NCBI RefSeq assembly: GCF_024137865.1
Contig: NZ_CP099960.1
Span: 1,860,001-1,924,000 of the forward strand
Source: Moraxella sp. FZFQ2102
Lineage (GTDB): Bacteria; Pseudomonadota; Gammaproteobacteria; Pseudomonadales; Moraxellaceae
Direction: 5' to 3'
Length of the DNA: 64,000 nt
The notes under the pieces were generated by a model. The model was not told the origin of the DNA. It did no database searches and saw only the letters and a program-made list of their open reading frames with translations. The translations under genes and the position numbers were made by a program. Positions 17,912 through 27,348 of the stretch are shown here, piece by piece. Position 1 is the first letter of the stretch, and each line of letters starts with the position of its first letter.

Positions 17912-18787
17912 ATGACTACTGTCACCCACACCCGACAAGTCGAACAATTAAACAAAGGTATGCCAACTTCTGATGGTGCAGGCGTGAATTTGACGCGCGT
18001 ACTGACGCACAATCTACAAAAACGCCTTGATCCATATCTGATGCTTGATCACTTCAGCAGCGATGACCCAAATGACTATATCGCAGGTTTTCCTGATCAT
18101 CCGCACCGTGGCTTTGAGACCATTACCTTTATGATCCAAGGTCGTATGCTGCACCATGACAGCGCAGGGCATCGCGGACTACTCGAAGATGGCGGCGTGC
18201 AGTGGATGACGGCAGCGCATGGCGTGATCCATTCTGAGATTCCCCAACAAGAAAACGGTGTGATGGAAGGATTTCAGCTGTGGCTGAATCTACCTGCCAA
18301 GGATAAATTGAACAAGCCTTGGTATAAGGATTTTGCTAAGGCGGATCTACCGCACGCGCGATTGGATAATGGTGTGGATGTCACGGTGATTGCGGGTCAT
18401 AGTCATGGTGTCGATGGCGCGGTGACGCGAGAAGTGACTGAGCCGACTTATTTGGATGTCAAAATGCCTGCAGGTACGCGTTTTGAGCAGCAGCTGCCAG
18501 ATACGCACAATGCCTTTATCTTTGTCTTCCGCGGCAGTGTCAGCATCAATGGTAAAAAAGTTGCGCTTGATACCATGGCGATCTTGGCAAATGATGCAGG
18601 CAGTGATGGCGTGGTCATCGATGCAGATGAAGACGCGCGATTCTTATTGATCGCAGGTAAGCCGCTGAATGAACCAATCGTCCAATATGGTCCATTTGTG
18701 ATGAATACCGAACAGCAAATCATCGATGCGATGAATGATTATCGCGCAGGCAGATTGGGCGAAAAAGCCGATGTGATGGCTGATTAA
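17912..18787 (+). CDS. Pirin family protein
   Basis: A 291-residue double-cupin protein. The N-terminal cupin has the pirin metal-binding pattern DHPHRGFETITFMIQG, with H-x-H and a glutamate, followed by LHHDSAGHRGLLEDGGVQWM and AAHGVIHSEIP. Many bacterial pirins bind iron and some have quercetin 2,3-dioxygenase activity; the physiological substrate is unknown. The C-terminus is PLNEPIVQYGPFVMNTEQQI. A strong AAGGAGCTTTCC ribosome-binding site fixes the start. The upstream 280 bases are AT-rich and hold two TATAAT-like boxes. It is followed by a second, divergent pirin, so this looks like an old duplication or a two-gene stress locus. Confidence 0.9.
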   Translation: MTTVTHTRQVEQLNKGMPTSDGAGVNLTRVLTHNLQKRLDPYLMLDHFSSDDPNDYIAGFPDHPHRGFETITFMIQGRMLHHDSAGHRGLLEDGGVQWMTAAHGVIHSEIPQQENGVMEGFQLWLNLPAKDKLNKPWYKDFAKADLPHARLDNGVDVTVIAGHSHGVDGAVTREVTEPTYLDVKMPAGTRFEQQLPDTHNAFIFVFRGSVSINGKKVALDTMAILANDAGSDGVVIDADEDARFLLIAGKPLNEPIVQYGPFVMNTEQQIIDAMNDYRAGRLGEKADVMAD

Positions 18788-18898
18788 ACCATCCGCATAA
18801 GTTGTCTATATTAATAAGATGAATTAAAAAATTTTCCGTTCAAATATAATCTTATCATGTGAATTTGGGCGGAAAATTCATACACAAGGATCACCAAG

Positions 18899-19775
18899 AT
18901 GAGTGATAATATCTTAAAGCCGCGTGAAGCACTGCTCAATGAAGGGCTGTATGTCAATCGCGTATTGCCGCAGCGTGGTCGTCGCACGATTGGCGCGTGG
19001 TGCTTTTTGGATCATTTGGGTCCAACCAAGTCGGATAAGCCACTGAATGTCGGCGAGCATCCACATACAGCACTACAAACCTTTACTTGGATGATCTCAG
19101 GTGAGACGCTGCATCATGACAGCTTGGGCAATGCCAATACCGTAGGTCCAGGTGAGATCAATATCATGACGGCAGGGCATGGCATCGCACACACTGAAGT
19201 GAACGCGCCGAATAGCACGGGCGATATGCACGCGGTGCAGCTGTGGATCGCCTTGCCGCCTGATCGCTATGATGGCGCAGCGGATTTTCAACATTTATCA
19301 CAGCTGCCTGTGTGGACAGATCAGGGTGTGACGCATACTTTATTGGTTGGTGAATTTGCTGATCAACGCTCCGCTGCTAAGGTCTATACGCCGCTTGTGG
19401 GTCTAGATCTACACAATGACAGCGATACGGCGCAGATGCTGACTTTGCCATTGAATACTGAGTTTGAATACGGTATATTTGTCAGCCTTGGCGAAGCGCA
19501 AGTGGTGGATAGTACTGTGCCGATGCATCATCTGTATTATCAGCAAGCAGGCGCGAGTACACTTACCATCAGCTTGCCTGCTCATGCGCGTGTGCTGCTG
19601 ATCGGTGGCGTGCCGATTGATTAATCCTGTGACTATGTGGTGGAACTTTGTCGGTCCTGATAAGGGCTATATTGGCACGGCATTCGGTGATTGGCAAGCA
19701 CAAAATGCACGCTTTGCCCCTGTAGTAGATGCGCCGTATCGCTATGACGCGCCGCGTCCGCCGTGGGTCGATTAA
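18899..19775 (+). pseudogene. Second pirin family protein, frameshifted near the C-terminus
   Basis: The first 241 codons encode a pirin (EHPHTALQTFTWMISGETLH, AGHGIAHTEV) but stop at TAA 19622-19624. Out of frame, directly behind, lie 46 more codons starting MWWNFVGPDKGY and ending RPPWVD, the standard pirin C-terminus (usually PL-x-EP-x-x-MWWNFV). Removing one A at 19616 gives GGVPLINPVTMWWNFV, which aligns without gaps to PLNEPIVQYGPFV of the upstream paralogue. The restored length, about 291 residues, equals the paralogue. The truncated protein keeps both cupin folds and might still work. AAGGATCACCAAG sets the start. It could be a real mutation or an indel sequencing error. Confidence 0.85.
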
Positions 19776-19787
19776 TACAAATTATGC

Positions 19788-19820
19788 AAAAGACGAAAAT
19801 TGATGGTTTTCGTCTTTTTT
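19788..19820 (+). terminator. Terminator of the pirin pair
   Basis: AAAAGACGAAAA / TTTTCGTCTTTT stem with loop TTGATGG and a T run. It lies directly before the pheC promoter region, where TATAAT is at 19830-19835. Confidence 0.85.
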
Positions 19821-19868
19821 ATTTTTCGTTATAATGCTATTTCAATTTATCAACCAATGGAGTGTAGG

Positions 19869-20666
19869 GTGAAAAAACTGTTTACCTCAAGCATGGTGGC
19901 TGCAGCGGCAAATCTTATGATAGCACCAAGCGTGCAAGCGCAGACGAGTGCGATGCCTGATACTTTGGCGCAGGTCATGAAGACTAAGACTTTGCGCGTG
20001 TGTTCACCAGGCGATTATAAGCCGTTTAGCTTTGATCATCAGGGTAAGTTTGAAGGTGTGGATAATGACTTGGTTGAGCTGTTGGCAGACAGTATGGGTG
20101 CAGAAGTTCAGATGGTTAAGACCAGTTGGTCAAATCTGATGAGTGATTTTACCGCGGGTAAGTGTGATATTGCCATCGGTGGTATTTCGATTACTTTACC
20201 ACGACAGCAGCAAGCCTTGTTTAGCGTACCATATTTTACCAATGGCAAGACGCCACTTGTACGCTGTGAAGATGTCTCAAAATACCAAACCATTGATCAG
20301 ATTAATCAGCCAACTGTGCGCATCGTAGCCAATCCTGGCGGTAGTAATGAGAACTTTGCTCGCACTGTTTTGACCAAGGCAAAACTTACGATGCATCCTG
20401 AAAATTTGACGATTTTTAATGAAGTGGCTGAAGGTCGTGCGGATGTATTTGTCACTGAAGCGGCAGAAGCCATCGTCAAGACCCATGAGCATAAAGGCGT
20501 GCTGTGTGCTGTCAATCCTGATAAACCACTAAAACCTGCCCAAAATGGCTGGTTGATCGCCAATAATGATTTTCGCTTTAAGGCGTATGTTGATCAATTT
20601 TTACATCTTGAAAGACTATCAGGCAATCTTGATCGCGTGATCAGTAAGTGGTTGCCAAAGGATTGA
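19869..20666 (+). CDS. pheC: Periplasmic cyclohexadienyl dehydratase (PheC-like)
   Basis: A 265-residue protein with a signal peptide (KKLFTSSMVAAAANLMIAPS, then VQA) and the solute-binding-protein fold of PheC. Conserved stretches are CSPGDYKPFSFDHQGKFEGV, TSWSNLMSDFTAGKCDIAIG, IVANPGGSNENFAR and ENLTIFNEVAEGRADVFVTE, which closely follow Pseudomonas PheC. The enzyme converts prephenate to phenylpyruvate, or arogenate to phenylalanine, in the periplasm. I chose the GTG at 19869 because GGAG lies six bases upstream; an ATG at 19857 overlaps that site. A TATAAT lies at 19830. A generic amino-acid-binding protein is the alternative, but the NPGGSNE and TSWSNLM motifs favour PheC. Confidence 0.82.
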   Translation: MKKLFTSSMVAAAANLMIAPSVQAQTSAMPDTLAQVMKTKTLRVCSPGDYKPFSFDHQGKFEGVDNDLVELLADSMGAEVQMVKTSWSNLMSDFTAGKCDIAIGGISITLPRQQQALFSVPYFTNGKTPLVRCEDVSKYQTIDQINQPTVRIVANPGGSNENFARTVLTKAKLTMHPENLTIFNEVAEGRADVFVTEAAEAIVKTHEHKGVLCAVNPDKPLKPAQNGWLIANNDFRFKAYVDQFLHLERLSGNLDRVISKWLPKD

Positions 20667-20683
20667 TTATCCTGATGAAAACA

Positions 20684-20713
20684 AAAAAGATTGGTGAACT
20701 TGCCAATTTTTTT
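20684..20713. terminator. Bidirectional terminator between pheC and lpxH
   Basis: A-rich and T-rich flanks around ATTGGTG / TTGCCAAT-type pairing; it serves two convergent genes. Confidence 0.7.
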
Positions 20714-20717
20714 ATCT

Positions 20718-21506
20718 CTAAAGCCTTGCCAAAACCAGTGCATCATCCACCAAAAGCCCAATTTCAGCGCTAACTACTTGCCTATCATCGCGCCAGTCAC
20801 CCAGTACCGTGCGGACTTTGTCATCGGCATGATGCACGGCAGGGCGGTGGGTATGACCGTGTAATAGTGCATCACAGTCTTTTAAGGCATGGCTTACAGC
20901 ATCGTTATTGACATCCATGATTATGGCGGATTTTTGGCTTTTGTCATTTTTTGATTTATCTTTAATATCTTTGCCAAGTTTTTCGCGTATGGATAAGGGA
21001 AGCTTGAGCAGTAGATAACGCATGAGCGGATGGCGGATGATGGCGCGGTATTGCTGATATTTGACATCATCGGTACACAGCGCGTCGCCATGCTCTAGGC
21101 GAATGCGTGCTTGCGGGGTATTGATATAAAAAGGCTCGGCAATGATAGCACCGCCAAATAATTTGGTGAGTTTATCAGACAAAGCAAAATCACGATTGCC
21201 ATGCATGACTAAGATTTGCACCTTTTTGTCAGACAGTTTTTTTAGGGCTTTGATGATGGGTGTGAGCCAATGCGTGTCTTTGGTTTGTTTATCCAAGCTT
21301 AAATAAGCATCATCACCGATCCAAGCATCCAACCAGTCGCCAAGAATGTATAAGCTGTTCAAATTCGGCAGGTGGCACAGATCTTCAATCAGGCGAATAA
21401 ATGCCGCTGCAAGCTTGGGCGTATGTGCTGATAAGTGCAAATCACTAACAAAAACCGCCTGAATTTCAGACGGCTTTGTGGTGAAATAATAATCAGCGCT
21501 GTGCAT
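20718..21506 (-). CDS. lpxH: UDP-2,3-diacylglucosamine diphosphatase
   Basis: Fourth step of lipid A synthesis: hydrolyses UDP-2,3-diacylglucosamine to lipid X and UMP at the inner membrane. The calcineurin-like metallophosphoesterase motifs are FVSDLHLSAHTP, YILGDWLDAWIGDD, MHGNRDFALSDK, LEHGDALCTDD and LLHGHTHRPAVH. The 262 residues are slightly longer than the E. coli enzyme because of inserts in the cap (REKLGKDIKDKSKNDKSQKS). The start codon overlaps the ppiB stop by one base (TAATG), so the two are coupled, a common pairing in gamma-proteobacteria. Confidence 0.94.
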   Translation of the reverse strand: MHSADYYFTTKPSEIQAVFVSDLHLSAHTPKLAAAFIRLIEDLCHLPNLNSLYILGDWLDAWIGDDAYLSLDKQTKDTHWLTPIIKALKKLSDKKVQILVMHGNRDFALSDKLTKLFGGAIIAEPFYINTPQARIRLEHGDALCTDDVKYQQYRAIIRHPLMRYLLLKLPLSIREKLGKDIKDKSKNDKSQKSAIIMDVNNDAVSHALKDCDALLHGHTHRPAVHHADDKVRTVLGDWRDDRQVVSAEIGLLVDDALVLARL

Positions 21507-22015
21507 TATTTCTTAATAACTTTAGCGCTGTTGATCACGATCGGTGTGGTCGGTACATCCGCGTGATAGCCGAAGCGACCAGTTGGAACGCCTTTGATTT
21601 GGTTCACGATATCCATACCATCGATGACGCGACCGAATACGGCATAGCCCCAGCCTTGTGGTGTTGGGCTGGTGTAGTTTAGAAAATCGTTGTCGCGCAC
21701 ATTGATGAAAAACTGTGCAGTCGCTGAATGCGGATCGGAAGTGCGCGCCATGGCGATTGTGCCAGTATCATTTCTTAGACCGTTATCCGCTTCGTTTTTG
21801 ATCGGCGTGCCAGTGCGCTTTTCTTTCATCTCGCTGTCCATACCGCCGCCTTGGATCATGAAGCCGTCGATCACACGGTGGAAAATCAAGCCATCATAAT
21901 GACCAGACTCGACATAGTCGATGAAGTTGGCGACCGTTACAGGTGCTTTTTCGGCGTTTAGCTCGATGACGATGTTACCATAAGTGGTGTCAAATTCTAC
22001 AATTGGCATATCCAT
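21506..22015 (-). CDS. ppiB: Cytoplasmic peptidyl-prolyl cis-trans isomerase (cyclophilin)
   Basis: A 169-residue cyclophilin without signal peptide. The catalytic signature is [15 protein letters not shown], with the active-site arginine, followed by [19 protein letters not shown] and [15 protein letters not shown]. It speeds proline isomerisation during protein folding. AAGGATTTGTC precedes the ATG at 22015. A -10-like TATAAT on the minus strand lies at 22048-22053. It is the first gene of the ppiB-lpxH operon. Confidence 0.95.
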   Translation of the reverse strand: MDMPIVEFDTTYGNIVIELNAEKAPVTVANFIDYVESGHYDGLIFHRVIDGFMIQGGGMDSEMKEKRTGTPIKNEADNGLRNDTGTIAMARTSDPHSATAQFFINVRDNDFLNYTSPTPQGWGYAVFGRVIDGMDIVNQIKGVPTGRFGYHADVPTTPIVINSAKVIKK

Positions 22016-22047
22016 GACAAATCCTTAAAGTGAGTGAAATTTTGGCT

Positions 22048-22053
22048 ATTATA
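22048..22053 (-). promoter_or_regulatory. -10 element for ppiB-lpxH
   Basis: Perfect TATAAT on the minus strand, 32 bases before the ppiB start. There is no convincing -35 hexamer. Confidence 0.4.
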
Positions 22054-22228
22054 GCACAGTTGTCTGATAAATATGGGGATGATTTTATCGATTTCAAAGG
22101 GTTTCAAGGATAAATCTGCCAAGAAATGGCTGATGAAAATTGCTGATTAAACAGATGAAAAATCATGCCAATTATGCTAAAGTATCAAGGTTTATTTTGT
22201 ATTGATTGATAATAATTTGGACACAGAT

Positions 22229-23998
22229 ATGACCACTGCTAACGAGCTACCCGAAAAAAACGATTTTATCCGCACCATCATCCGTGATGACCTGCAATCA
22301 GGCAAGCATGAGAGCATTTTGACCCGTTTTCCACCTGAGCCAAATGGCTATTTGCACATCGGCCATGTCAAGTCGATTTGCCTAAATTTCGGCGTGGCAG
22401 GCGAGTTTGATGGTGCGTGCAATTTACGCTTTGACGACACCAACCCAACCGCCGAAAAACAAGACTATGTCGATGGTATCAAAGAAGATGTCAAATGGCT
22501 TGGCTTTGACTGGGCGGGTGATGTGCGTTATGCATCGAGCTACTTTGATCAGCTGCACGCTTGGGCGGTACAACTCATCAAGCAAGGGGATGCTTATGTC
22601 GATCTACAAAGCATCGATGAAATCCGCGCCAATCGTGGCTCATTCACCGAAGTGGGTAAGCCATCACCGCAGCGTGATGAGAGTGTGGAAGTGAATTTGG
22701 CTCGTTTTGATGATATGAAAAACGGTAAATATCCTGATGGCGGTGCGGTACTGCGTGCCAAGATTGATATGGCACATCCGAACATGAATATGCGTGACCC
22801 TGTCATCTATCGGGTGATGCACGCTCATCACCATCAGACAGGCGATGACTGGTGCATCTATCCGATGTATGACTTTGCCCATCCTTTGTCTGATGCGCTT
22901 GAGGGTATTACGCACTCGCTGTGTACGCTAGAGTTTGAAGATCATCGCCCATTTTATGATTGGGTGATTGAGAAAGTGGGCTTTGATAATCCGCCGCATC
23001 AGTACGAATTCAGCCGTCTAAACATCGATCATACCCTGACTAGTAAGCGTAAGCTGAAGCGTTTGGTGGATATGGGTGCGGTGTCAGGCTGGGATGATCC
23101 GCGTATGCCGACCGTGGCCGGTATGCGTCGCCGTGGCTATACGCCTGAAGGCTTGCGTGATTTTTGTGAGCGTGTGGGCATCACCAAGTCTGATGGCTTG
23201 GTGGATCATCGTATGCTTGAGTTTAGCGTGCGTAAATCGCTCGAAGACACCACCGCTCGTGGCATGGCGGTATTGCGTCCCTTGAGGGTCACCATCACCA
23301 ACTTTGATGAAGCGGTGGCAAAATTTGCTGAACTCAAAAACCCAAAAACCGTCGCTGACTTTGATGGTGAAGTGCTATGGCTCACCCAGCCAAAGCATCC
23401 GTCCTTGGAGATGGGCGAACGCCGTATTCCATTTACCAAGACCATTTATATCGACCAAACCGACTTTGAAGTCGTGCCACCAGCAGGCTACAAGCGTCTA
23501 TCGCCAGAAAATCCTGAAATCCGCCTGCGTAATAGCTATGTCCTAAAGGTCAATGAGCATAAGCTGGATGATGCAGGTCAAGTGGTTGAGCTGATTGCTA
23601 CTATTGATGAAAATACACTGGGTAACAACCCAGAAGGTCGCAAAGTCAAAGGCGTCATCCACTGGGTATCAGCCAGTCATGGCGTCGATGCGGTGGTGCG
23701 TCTGTATGAGTATCTACTGCTCGAAGATGATGAAATCAGCGATGTCAGCCTACACGAAAAAGAAATCATCGATGCCGACACCGATGCTGATACACTATGG
23801 ATTAAACAGCATCTCAATCCAAACTCACTCACCATCTGTCAAGCGGTGGTCGAGCCTGATTTGGCAAAAGCGGCGGCAGGCGAGCGTTTCCAATTCGAGC
23901 GTGAGAGCTACTTTATCGCTGATGCCATTGAGCACAATGCCGACTTGCCAGTATTTAACCAAATCGTCGGGCTAAAAGACAGCTTTAAGCTTGAATGA
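22229..23998 (+). CDS. glnS: Glutaminyl-tRNA synthetase
   Basis: Class I synthetase that charges tRNA-Gln. The HIGH motif is PPEPNGYLHIGHVKS near residue 40 and the KMSKS counterpart is TLTSKRKLKRLVDMG. NLRFDDTNPTAEKQDYVDGI and the C-terminal beta-barrel anticodon-binding half are also typical. The 589 residues fit the family. The ATG at 22229 is chosen because the family N-terminus begins shortly after it; its ribosome-binding site (TTTGGACACAG) is weak. It is monocistronic and ends at a strong terminator. Confidence 0.96.
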   Translation: MTTANELPEKNDFIRTIIRDDLQSGKHESILTRFPPEPNGYLHIGHVKSICLNFGVAGEFDGACNLRFDDTNPTAEKQDYVDGIKEDVKWLGFDWAGDVRYASSYFDQLHAWAVQLIKQGDAYVDLQSIDEIRANRGSFTEVGKPSPQRDESVEVNLARFDDMKNGKYPDGGAVLRAKIDMAHPNMNMRDPVIYRVMHAHHHQTGDDWCIYPMYDFAHPLSDALEGITHSLCTLEFEDHRPFYDWVIEKVGFDNPPHQYEFSRLNIDHTLTSKRKLKRLVDMGAVSGWDDPRMPTVAGMRRRGYTPEGLRDFCERVGITKSDGLVDHRMLEFSVRKSLEDTTARGMAVLRPLRVTITNFDEAVAKFAELKNPKTVADFDGEVLWLTQPKHPSLEMGERRIPFTKTIYIDQTDFEVVPPAGYKRLSPENPEIRLRNSYVLKVNEHKLDDAGQVVELIATIDENTLGNNPEGRKVKGVIHWVSASHGVDAVVRLYEYLLLEDDEISDVSLHEKEIIDADTDADTLWIKQHLNPNSLTICQAVVEPDLAKAAAGERFQFERESYFIADAIEHNADLPVFNQIVGLKDSFKLE

Positions 23999-24012
23999 TT
24001 ATTTTAATTGTC

Positions 24013-24041
24013 AAAACCCCCAATTGTGATTGGGGGTTTTC
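24013..24041. terminator. Terminator of glnS
   Basis: AAAACCCCCAAT / ATTGGGGGTTTT stem with a short TGTG loop; it works in both directions between convergent genes. Confidence 0.88.
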
Positions 24042-24059
24042 TGTTTGGTGGCAATTAAG

Positions 24060-24752
24060 CTAAAACCCACGTTGGGCTTTATATTTGGTCAGGATTTCAT
24101 TAAGTTGCGGTTCAAACTTACTGATATATTCATTTGTTAATCCTATAGTACCGCTTGGATGTGGAAAGGTTACAGTATGACAATGCTCAAAATCCTGAAA
24201 AATCACTCTAAATTTTCTACCACTTGTTTCTGCGGTTACTGATTTCCTACCAGCGATGGATTGACCTAAAATATTTTCAATTTTTGATAAATTATCTGGT
24301 TTATTAATGAAGTCAGAATTTCTTACACCCATGAATAAAATAAGACTAGGCTTGAGTTCTTTTAATAGCTCAACAAAGTTATCAAAGCCACTAGCAATTA
24401 CATCGTAGTCCTGAACATGATTGCTTTGTGTATTTGAGAGATTGGTTTGCATAATGCTTTTGGTAAAGTCATCCCCTAAGCCATCGTGATTTAATGGATG
24501 TCCCCACAGTCTAAACCATGTAGCAATACGACTGTCATAAGGGAAAGAATATTTACCTAAAAATGGTTCTTTATTGGCAAATGTAAATGTAACTTCGTCT
24601 TTATTGGGATGTGAGATTTTTTGTGTTTTGTTAGCTTCATATTTTGCAACATCTGCTTTTGATTCCCCATGCTCATAACCGCAAATCAATATACCATTTT
24701 GGTCATTAAATCCTTTAAAAATACTATTGCCTAAATTAAGGTGTGCAGACAT
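24060..24752 (-). CDS. Orphan protein resembling the uracil-DNA glycosylase superfamily
   Basis: A 230-residue protein that I cannot name with certainty. The order of motifs recalls the UDG superfamily: a strand-turn ILICGYEHGES near the start, SIMQTNLSNTQSN (a tN-type motif), LKPSLILFMGVRNSDF (like kPkvIlalG), and VTFPHPSGTIGL with the HPS motif near the end. The glycine-rich water-activating motif of true glycosylases is altered, so the activity may differ. There is no signal peptide. AAGGATTTTATT sets the start. The gene is clearly more AT-rich than ilvD and glnS, sits alone between two terminators, and looks like an acquired singleton. It might serve defence or repair, but nothing in the neighbourhood confirms that. 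Confidence 0.55.
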   Translation of the reverse strand: MSAHLNLGNSIFKGFNDQNGILICGYEHGESKADVAKYEANKTQKISHPNKDEVTFTFANKEPFLGKYSFPYDSRIATWFRLWGHPLNHDGLGDDFTKSIMQTNLSNTQSNHVQDYDVIASGFDNFVELLKELKPSLILFMGVRNSDFINKPDNLSKIENILGQSIAGRKSVTAETSGRKFRVIFQDFEHCHTVTFPHPSGTIGLTNEYISKFEPQLNEILTKYKAQRGF

Positions 24753-24810
24753 AATAAAATCCTTATTTAATTAAAATGACATTATGGGATATTTTATTGA
24801 AAAATACAAA

Positions 24811-24842
24811 AAAATCAAGCCATCGTCTGATGGCTTGATTTG
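24811..24842 (-). terminator. Terminator of ilvD
   Basis: AATCAAGCCATC / GATGGCTTGATT stem with GTCT loop, with A and T flanks. Confidence 0.85.
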
Positions 24843-24867
24843 TATTGATATCAATCAATTGAATAAT

Positions 24868-26766
24868 TTACTCAACCTGACTGACATCACGCACCGCACC
24901 CGTATCAGCAGATGTTGCCATCGCTGCATAGGCACGCAAAGCTTGTGAGACATAGCGTTCACGATTGGCAGGTTTCCACGCCATCTTGCCACGAGTTTCC
25001 ATCGCTTCACGGCGTTTTGCCAATTCTTCATCTGACACATCCAAATGAATACTACGATTTGGGATATCAATCTCAATGGTGTCAAACTCTTCGACCAAGC
25101 CAATGGCGCCGCCTTCGGCAGCTTCAGGGCTGGCATGACCGATAGACAGACCCGATGTACCGCCACTGAAGCGACCATCAGTGAGTAGGGCACAGGCTTT
25201 GCCTAAGCCTTTTGATTTGAGATATGAAGTTGGGTAGAGCATCTCTTGCATACCAGGACCGCCTTTTGGGCCTTCGTAGCGGATGATGACGATGTCACCT
25301 GCGACGATCTGATCATCCAAGATGGCAGCGACAGCAGAGTCTTGGCTCTCAAACACACGAGCACGGCCAGTGAATGTTAGGATGCTTTCGTCCACACCTG
25401 CAGTCTTGACCACACAGCCACGCTCAGCAATATTACCAAATAGTACTGCAAGTCCGCCATCTTGAGAGTAGGCGTGTTCACGGCTACGGATACAGCCTGA
25501 TTCACGATTGACATCGAGATTTGACCAGACTTTATTTTGGCTAAAGGCTTGGGTGGTGCGTACGCCGCCTGGGGCTGCGATATATAGGTCACGTGCTTGG
25601 GTATTGTCAGGATTCATGATATCCCACTTGGCAAGTGCATCAGCCATCGTCGCACTGTGTACAGTCGGCACATCAGTCTGTAGTAGCCCTGCACGGTCAA
25701 GCTCGGCTAGGATACCCATCACACCACCAGCACGGTGCACATCTTCCATGTGATATTTTTGGGTAGCAGGGGCGACTTTTGATAGACAAGGTACTTGGCG
25801 AGATAGGCGATCAATGTCCGCCATCTTAAAGTCTACGCCCGCTTCATTGGCAGCTGCCAGTAGGTGCAAGATGGTATTGGTCGAGCCACCCATGGCGATA
25901 TCTAGGCTCATGGCATTTTCATAAGCAGCTTTGGTGGCGATCGAGCGTGGTAGCACCGATGCATCATCTTGTTCATAGTAGCGTTTGGCAAGCTCGACGA
26001 TACGGCGACCTGCTTCTAGGAACAAATCTTTTCGCTTGGCGTGCGTCGCAAGTAGTGAACCATTACCTGGTAGTGATAGACCAAGTGCTTCGGTCAAGCA
26101 GTTCATTGAGTTTGCGGTGAACATACCTGAGCATGATCCACAAGTTGGACAGGCTGAGCGTTCGGTGGTGGCGACATCGCTATCGCTGATCAAATCATCG
26201 GCAGCATCGATCATTGCATCGACTAGGTCAAGCTTACGCACCTTTTGACCGCTCTCATCCGTCACAGTCTCATGTACGGTATGACCATCACCCAAAGTGC
26301 TCGCCAGCACCTTACCTGCTTCCATTGGCCCACCAGAGACAAAGATGGTCGGGATATTCAGACGCATCGCTGCCATCAGCATACCCGGGGTGATTTTGTC
26401 GCAGTTTGAGATACAGACCAGTGCATCAGCGCAGTGGGCATTGACCATATATTCGACGCTATCAGCAATCAAATCACGGCTAGGCAAGCTATACAGCATA
26501 CCGCCATGACCCATCGCGATGCCATCATCGACAGCGATGGTGTTGAACTCTTTGGCGACACCACCGGCAGCTTCGATCTCACGAGCGACCAACTGACCTA
26601 AGTCCTTAAGATGCACATGACCTGGCACGAACTGAGTGAATGAGTTGGCGATGGCGATGATTGGCTTGTTAAAATCGTCATCCGTCATACCGGTGGCACG
26701 CCATAGGGCACGAGCACCTGCCATGTTGCGACCAGCGGTAGAAGTTTTGGAGCGATAAACTGGCAT
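24868..26766 (-). CDS. ilvD: Dihydroxy-acid dehydratase
   Basis: Third common step of isoleucine and valine synthesis: dehydrates dihydroxy acids to 2-keto acids, using an iron-sulfur cluster. The 632-residue protein shows the cluster cysteines in [11 protein letters not shown] and [18 protein letters not shown], and the IlvD signatures [31 protein letters not shown] and [20 protein letters not shown]. The start [20 protein letters not shown] is the usual family N-terminus. AGGAATAACATTT lies upstream of the ATG. It is followed by a terminator. Confidence 0.97.
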   Translation of the reverse strand: MPVYRSKTSTAGRNMAGARALWRATGMTDDDFNKPIIAIANSFTQFVPGHVHLKDLGQLVAREIEAAGGVAKEFNTIAVDDGIAMGHGGMLYSLPSRDLIADSVEYMVNAHCADALVCISNCDKITPGMLMAAMRLNIPTIFVSGGPMEAGKVLASTLGDGHTVHETVTDESGQKVRKLDLVDAMIDAADDLISDSDVATTERSACPTCGSCSGMFTANSMNCLTEALGLSLPGNGSLLATHAKRKDLFLEAGRRIVELAKRYYEQDDASVLPRSIATKAAYENAMSLDIAMGGSTNTILHLLAAANEAGVDFKMADIDRLSRQVPCLSKVAPATQKYHMEDVHRAGGVMGILAELDRAGLLQTDVPTVHSATMADALAKWDIMNPDNTQARDLYIAAPGGVRTTQAFSQNKVWSNLDVNRESGCIRSREHAYSQDGGLAVLFGNIAERGCVVKTAGVDESILTFTGRARVFESQDSAVAAILDDQIVAGDIVIIRYEGPKGGPGMQEMLYPTSYLKSKGLGKACALLTDGRFSGGTSGLSIGHASPEAAEGGAIGLVEEFDTIEIDIPNRSIHLDVSDEELAKRREAMETRGKMAWKPANRERYVSQALRAYAAMATSADTGAVRDVSQVE

Positions 26767-27348
26767 AAATGTTATTCCTATAATTTTGTCAAACTTGACA
26801 TGAATGAAATTTGTTCGGTTATTTTAGCATTGTTTGACGCGCTTTGGACAGCTTTTTAGCCGAACTTTGCGCTAATTCCGACCCAACCAAAAGTTTGCCA
26901 AATTTTCTCGTTATATAATAATTTATTGGCTTTTCATATATAATTACAAAGTTGATACAAGTTAAAATATAAGCATATTTATTATTATAAATCAATAAGT
27001 TATGATAATTTATTATCAATAAATGACTGCCAAATTCATCATCAATATATCGGAAAATTTGCAATATCAAGCAAATCTTGCTAGGCTGTTTGCCAAACAT
27101 GATTGATTTTTAATTGTATTTTTCTGTGCAAAAGGAAATGGGGATCACCCCGATTGCGCGAAATTGACATCATGGGAGATATGGTCTGACAGCTTTGAAA
27201 TAATACTGCGTTAAGCTTGCTTGTTGCACTGCTTGTACAACTTCGCTCGTTTTATTTCAAATTTGTCTGACTTAAAGTGTTTAACCAGTCAAATAATACA
27301 ACTAAAAATCCATCCCAACAAAGTGCTTTTTGATAAAGGATGAGATTT
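26767..27348. other. AT-rich intergenic region between ilvD and the BCCT gene
   Basis: About 580 bases without a gene that I can support. The first 340 bases are very AT-rich and should hold the ilvD promoter. The only longer open frames have no ribosome-binding site or family resemblance. A palindromic repeat lies at 27184-27271, and a short GGGGATCACCCC palindrome near 27141. Confidence 0.7.
27184..27271. repeat. Palindromic element, possibly a miniature dispersed repeat
   Basis: Left arm GTCTGACAGCTTTGAAATAA (27184-27203) and right arm TTATTTCAAATTTGTCTGAC (27252-27271) are inverted, matching at 17 of 20 positions. The 48-base interior is richer in GC than the flanks and contains GTTAAGCTTGCTTGTTGCAC. 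The form suits a small non-autonomous repeat or a large cruciform. No target-site duplication is evident. Confidence 0.6.

Noticed and set aside
21465..21474. TTCAGACGGC, the reverse of the Neisseria DNA uptake 10-mer, inside a near-palindrome
   Set aside because: One copy inside the lpxH coding sequence, without other copies noticed; chance match.
26819..27100. 93-codon minus-strand open frame in the ilvD-BCCT gap
   Set aside because: Very AT-rich, Ile/Tyr/Asn-rich product without start site or motif; treated as non-coding.
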